Assembly (NCBI GenBank): GCA_047947135.1
Contig: CP170457.1
Coordinates: 1,550,001-1,614,000, forward strand
From: Planctobacterium sp047947135
GTDB lineage: Bacteria > Pseudomonadota > Gammaproteobacteria > Enterobacterales > Alteromonadaceae
Direction of reading: 5' to 3'
DNA length: 64,000 nucleotides
The first letter of the stretch is position 1; every line of letters starts with the position of its first letter. Below are positions 61,711-64,000 of this stretch, piece by piece. The position numbers and the translations under genes are program-made. The notes under the pieces are model-generated. The model had not been told where the DNA came from, ran no database searches, and saw nothing but the letters and a program-made list of their open reading frames with translations.

Positions 61711-63438
61711 TTACTTTTGATTATTAGAAGGCGATTTCCCACGTTTGGGTTTACGTGGGCCACTGCGTTCTTCCCATTCAGTCAGGTCCAGTTTCTGGCC
61801 AGCGACTCGGGCTTTTTTCAGCGTTTGTTTTACTTCTTTCGGCATGCCTTCTGGTAGGTCTACGGTACTAAAACTATCGTAGATTTTGATGGCACCGATA
61901 TATTCGCTATCCAATCCAGCTTCATTGGCGATGGCACCTACGATACTGCCGACTTTGACATCATGCTTGCGGCCCACCATCACTTTGAAACGTTGCATTC
62001 CGGCTTCAGGTATTTCGCTGCGTTGACCTCGTTTTTTGTCTCTTGGACCGTCACCTCGACCAGAGCGTTCTCTGCCACCACGATCGCTTCGATCATTGCC
62101 ATGCAGTTCAGGAATATCACGCTCATCCTGCAACAGGGTTTGTGCTCCCTGAGCCATGCTGGCCAGAGCGGCAAGCAGGTTTTCAGGTGTCGTTTCCATT
62201 TCTTTTTGCAATTGCTCAACAATTGGCATCCAGGCCTGATGTTCATCATTGGTCAGGATCTCAGCAACGCGCTGATGGAAACGCTGTTGGCGCGACTCCG
62301 TCAATTGTGATGCTGTAGGAATGGGCATATGTTTGATCGGCTGATTAGTGGCTTTCTCAATTGATTTCAGCATGCGCATTTCACGAGGTGAAATAAACAG
62401 AATGGCTTCACCTTCACGTCCAGCACGACCTGTACGGCCTATTCTGTGCACATAGGATTCTGTGTCGTAAGGGATGTCAAAGTTGATTACGTGACTGACA
62501 CGTTCAACATCAAGTCCACGTGCCACAACATCGGTAGCGACCAGAATATCGATACTGCCTTTTTTCAGCTTCTCGACCGTGCGTTCTCGGGCATTCTGGG
62601 CAATATCACCGTTTAGCGGTTCAACGTCGTAGCCCCTTGCCGACAATTTATCTGCCAGTTCGACAGTCGCTGTTTTTGTGCGTACGAAAATAATCACGCC
62701 GTCAAACTCTTCAACTTCCAATACACGTGTTAACGCTTCTAATTTGTGCTTGGGTGTGACTTTGCAATAACGCTGTGTAATACGGTCTGCAGTACTGGTT
62801 TTCGCTGCTATCTTGACTGTTTTTGGATCATTCAAAAAGCGGTTGGCAATCTTACGAATTTGCGGTGGCATAGTGGCCGAGAATAATGCTGTCTGACGAC
62901 TTGGTGGTACTTGTTCCAATACCCATTCAACGTCATCAATAAAGCCCATACGCAACATTTCGTCAGCTTCATCCAACACCATCATGCTGACGTTATCTAA
63001 CTTCAGTGTTTTGCGTTTAATGTGGTCGATGACGCGACCAGGTGTACCCACGACAATCTGTACGCCACGTTTTAGCTGACGAATTTGATTGTCATAAGAT
63101 GAGCCGCCATATATTGGCAGGATACGCACTTTCTTGGTGTTATTGGCATATGCCTGAAATGCTTCCGCAACCTGTATTGCTAATTCTCTGGTAGGTGCCA
63201 AAACCAGCAATTGTGGTTTATTTAGGTCAGGGTCAATTTTGGCCAACATTGGCAATGCGAATGCTGCGGTTTTACCTGTACCTGTTTGTGCTTGTCCGAC
63301 TAAATCATTTCCCTGCGATAGTAACGGAATCGCTTCTGCCTGAATGGGCGAAGGTGTTTCATAACCGATGGTGTTAAGCGCATCCAGTATCTGCTCAGGC
63401 AGATTAAGGTCATGAAAGCTAATGGGAGTTGTTGTCAT
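61711..63438 (-). CDS. deaD: DEAD-box ATP-dependent RNA helicase DeaD/CsdA
   Basis: From the ATG at 63438 it has 575 residues. Motifs appear in order: Q-motif (SPIQAEAIP), I (AQTGTGKT), Ia (PTRELAIQ), II (VLDEADEML), III (SATMP), V (ATDVVARGLDV) and VI (HRIGRTGRAG). Then come a DeaD dimerisation region and a DbpA-type RNA-binding domain (RFKVMVGRKHDVKVGSIVGAI), and a basic tail with RGGRERSGRGDG before it. CsdA helps large-subunit assembly and mRNA decay in the cold. A longer frame to 63510 overlaps a repeat and is not chosen. Confidence 0.95.
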   Translation of the reverse strand: MTTTPISFHDLNLPEQILDALNTIGYETPSPIQAEAIPLLSQGNDLVGQAQTGTGKTAAFALPMLAKIDPDLNKPQLLVLAPTRELAIQVAEAFQAYANNTKKVRILPIYGGSSYDNQIRQLKRGVQIVVGTPGRVIDHIKRKTLKLDNVSMMVLDEADEMLRMGFIDDVEWVLEQVPPSRQTALFSATMPPQIRKIANRFLNDPKTVKIAAKTSTADRITQRYCKVTPKHKLEALTRVLEVEEFDGVIIFVRTKTATVELADKLSARGYDVEPLNGDIAQNARERTVEKLKKGSIDILVATDVVARGLDVERVSHVINFDIPYDTESYVHRIGRTGRAGREGEAILFISPREMRMLKSIEKATNQPIKHMPIPTASQLTESRQQRFHQRVAEILTNDEHQAWMPIVEQLQKEMETTPENLLAALASMAQGAQTLLQDERDIPELHGNDRSDRGGRERSGRGDGPRDKKRGQRSEIPEAGMQRFKVMVGRKHDVKVGSIVGAIANEAGLDSEYIGAIKIYDSFSTVDLPEGMPKEVKQTLKKARVAGQKLDLTEWEERSGPRKPKRGKSPSNNQK

Positions 63439-63475
63439 ATATTTGATATTCCGATTGTTTTTTGGCAGGAGATTC

Positions 63476-63735
63476 AGAGCCTGTTGATATATAAATGTCA
63501 TTCTAAGCAAAAGCGTCTTTATCGTGAGGGAGATCTTTAGACTCGGTTCTTGAAGTCAAAAATCGCCGAAAAAGAGCTGTATGTTGTTCTAACGAACCCA
63601 AAAGGGTTGCGTTTGTTTACCACTTTTGCTTAGTTTGGAGCTCGCAGTGTAGCGTCGCTGCACTGTAAAGCCTGAACCTTGCCTAAATAACAAACCGCCT
63701 GCTGCAAAATCCTGCAGCAAAAATCAACAGGCTCT
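63476..63735. repeat. MITE-like element with ends related to the resident IS5-family IS
   Basis: AGAGCCTGTTGAT (63476-63488) and ATCAACAGGCTCT (63723-63735) are a perfect 13-bp inverted repeat about 260 bp apart. Read inward, the right end GAGCCTGTTGATTTTTG matches the IS5-family right end GAGGCTGTTGATCTTTG at 15 of 17 positions. A second inner pair, CTAAGCAAAAG near 63493 and CTTTTGCTTAG near 63622, and compact hairpins (AACCC-AAAA-GGGTT, GCTGCA/TGCAGC, CAGTG/CACTG) add structure. No open reading frame, and no clear target duplication, so mobility is unproven. Confidence 0.5.
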
Positions 63736-63772
63736 TAAAGCCGATGTCACGCATTTTCTCAAAAGGGCGCGC

Positions 63773-63778
63773 ATTCTA
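63773..63778 (-). promoter_or_regulatory. Candidate -10 of a deaD promoter
   Basis: On the minus strand TAGAAT is followed by the GC-rich discriminator GCGCGCCC, the form of a growth-rate or stringently controlled promoter. Transcription from here would give deaD a leader of roughly 325 nt that includes the whole MITE-like element. A -35 is not obvious. Confidence 0.4.
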
Positions 63779-63925
63779 CCTTAGTCGCATTAGATACGCC
63801 ATCAGTATATTTATTCATCACCTTAGCACATACAATAATATTTGCACGGTGACGGCTGATTCTGCCAATTTATGTTAATGCTAATACCGACCCCATTATA
63901 TCTTTCCAAAGTGGCGGAATAAACG

Positions 63926-63991
63926 GTGTTGATCCGCAAAGAGCGGCCACTGAAAACTTAATAGTTCTTTTTTCCGTGGCCGGATTAACAC
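63926..63991. repeat. Two-part palindrome near the window end
   Basis: GTGTTGATCCG (63926-63936) and CGGATTAACAC (63981-63991) pair over 11 positions in RNA with one G-U. Inside, GGCCAC (63945-63950) pairs with GTGGCC (63976-63981), and GAAAACT faces AGTTCTTTT. It may be a hairpin belonging to a gene beyond the window, or a short repeat element. Confidence 0.5.
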
Positions 63992-64000
63992 TTTATTAAT

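Larger units (their letters stand above)
63439..64000 (-). other. Long presumed leader and upstream region of deaD
   Basis: This 562-bp stretch up to the window edge has no gene. It holds, from the deaD side, a 258-bp element with inverted ends (listed separately), several smaller hairpins, a candidate leftward promoter and a palindrome near the edge. DeaD/CsdA mRNAs in relatives have long leaders tied to cold control; a leader of about 325 nt here would fit that pattern (inference). Confidence 0.5.

Noticed and set aside
63439..63510. Longer N-terminus for DeaD (24 extra residues)
   Set aside because: The extension runs into the inverted repeat of the MITE-like element, and the ATG at 63438 gives the standard start before the Q-motif.

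Overview
The window looks like the chromosome of a marine gammaproteobacterium of the Alteromonadales (Alteromonas, Glaciecola or Aestuariibacter relatives). This is inferred from gene content and order: gltBD beside arcB, rpoN-hpf-ptsN-rapZ-npr joined to the LPS-transport and Kdo genes, mlaFEDCB-ibaG-murA, zapG-degQ-degS, rplM-rpsI-petABC-sspAB, and dolP-diaA-yraN-lpoA facing rsmI, followed by rnpB. No rRNA, tRNA, CRISPR array or prophage was found. Most of the window is conserved core genome.

Layout. 1-4.4 kb: a LysR regulator opposite an exported methyltransferase, then a leftward rimK cluster (rimK, a zinc deacylase, a retropepsin-like protease) for ribosomal protein S6 tail modification. 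4.6-6.6 kb: aguA-aguB, agmatine to putrescine. 6.7-12.7 kb: gltB-gltD glutamate synthase. 13.2-17.1 kb: the hybrid kinase ArcB and an amidohydrolase. 17.1-21.1 kb is the main accessory stretch: a vapBC toxin-antitoxin pair, small exported or membrane proteins of unknown function, and an intact IS5-family element. 21.1-24.7 kb: a DUF885 lipoprotein and MgtE. 24.8-32.5 kb: nitrogen-PTS, rpoN, lptBAC, kdsCD and yrbG, all leftward. 32.8-37.4 kb: the mla lipid-transport operon running into murA. 37.5-42 kb: degS, degQ, zapG and, opposite, zapE. 42-44 kb: an M13 peptidase. 44.4-49.4 kb: rplM-rpsI, the cytochrome bc1 operon and sspAB. 49.4-50.8 kb: an IS4-family element. 50.9-56.9 kb: dolP-diaA-yraN-lpoA, rsmI and small envelope genes. 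57-64 kb: an unrecognised coiled-coil protein, RNase P RNA, a diguanylate cyclase, siroheme synthase and the DEAD-box helicase DeaD with a long structured leader.

Many genes serve the cell envelope: LPS transport and Kdo synthesis, phospholipid retrograde transport, peptidoglycan precursor and PBP1a activation, periplasmic proteolysis and outer-membrane lipoproteins. A second group handles nitrogen and redox control (gltBD, PTS-Ntr, rpoN, arcB, bc1).

The most interesting observations are small-scale. The IS4 element is inserted exactly in the hairpin of the sspAB terminator, with an 11-bp target duplication, and brings a substitute terminator. It also carries a hairpin over its transposase start that only read-through transcripts could form. 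A 258-bp element with ends like those of the resident IS5-family IS lies in the presumed deaD leader. VapBC has a clear inverted-repeat operator candidate. I found no clear previously undescribed multi-gene system.
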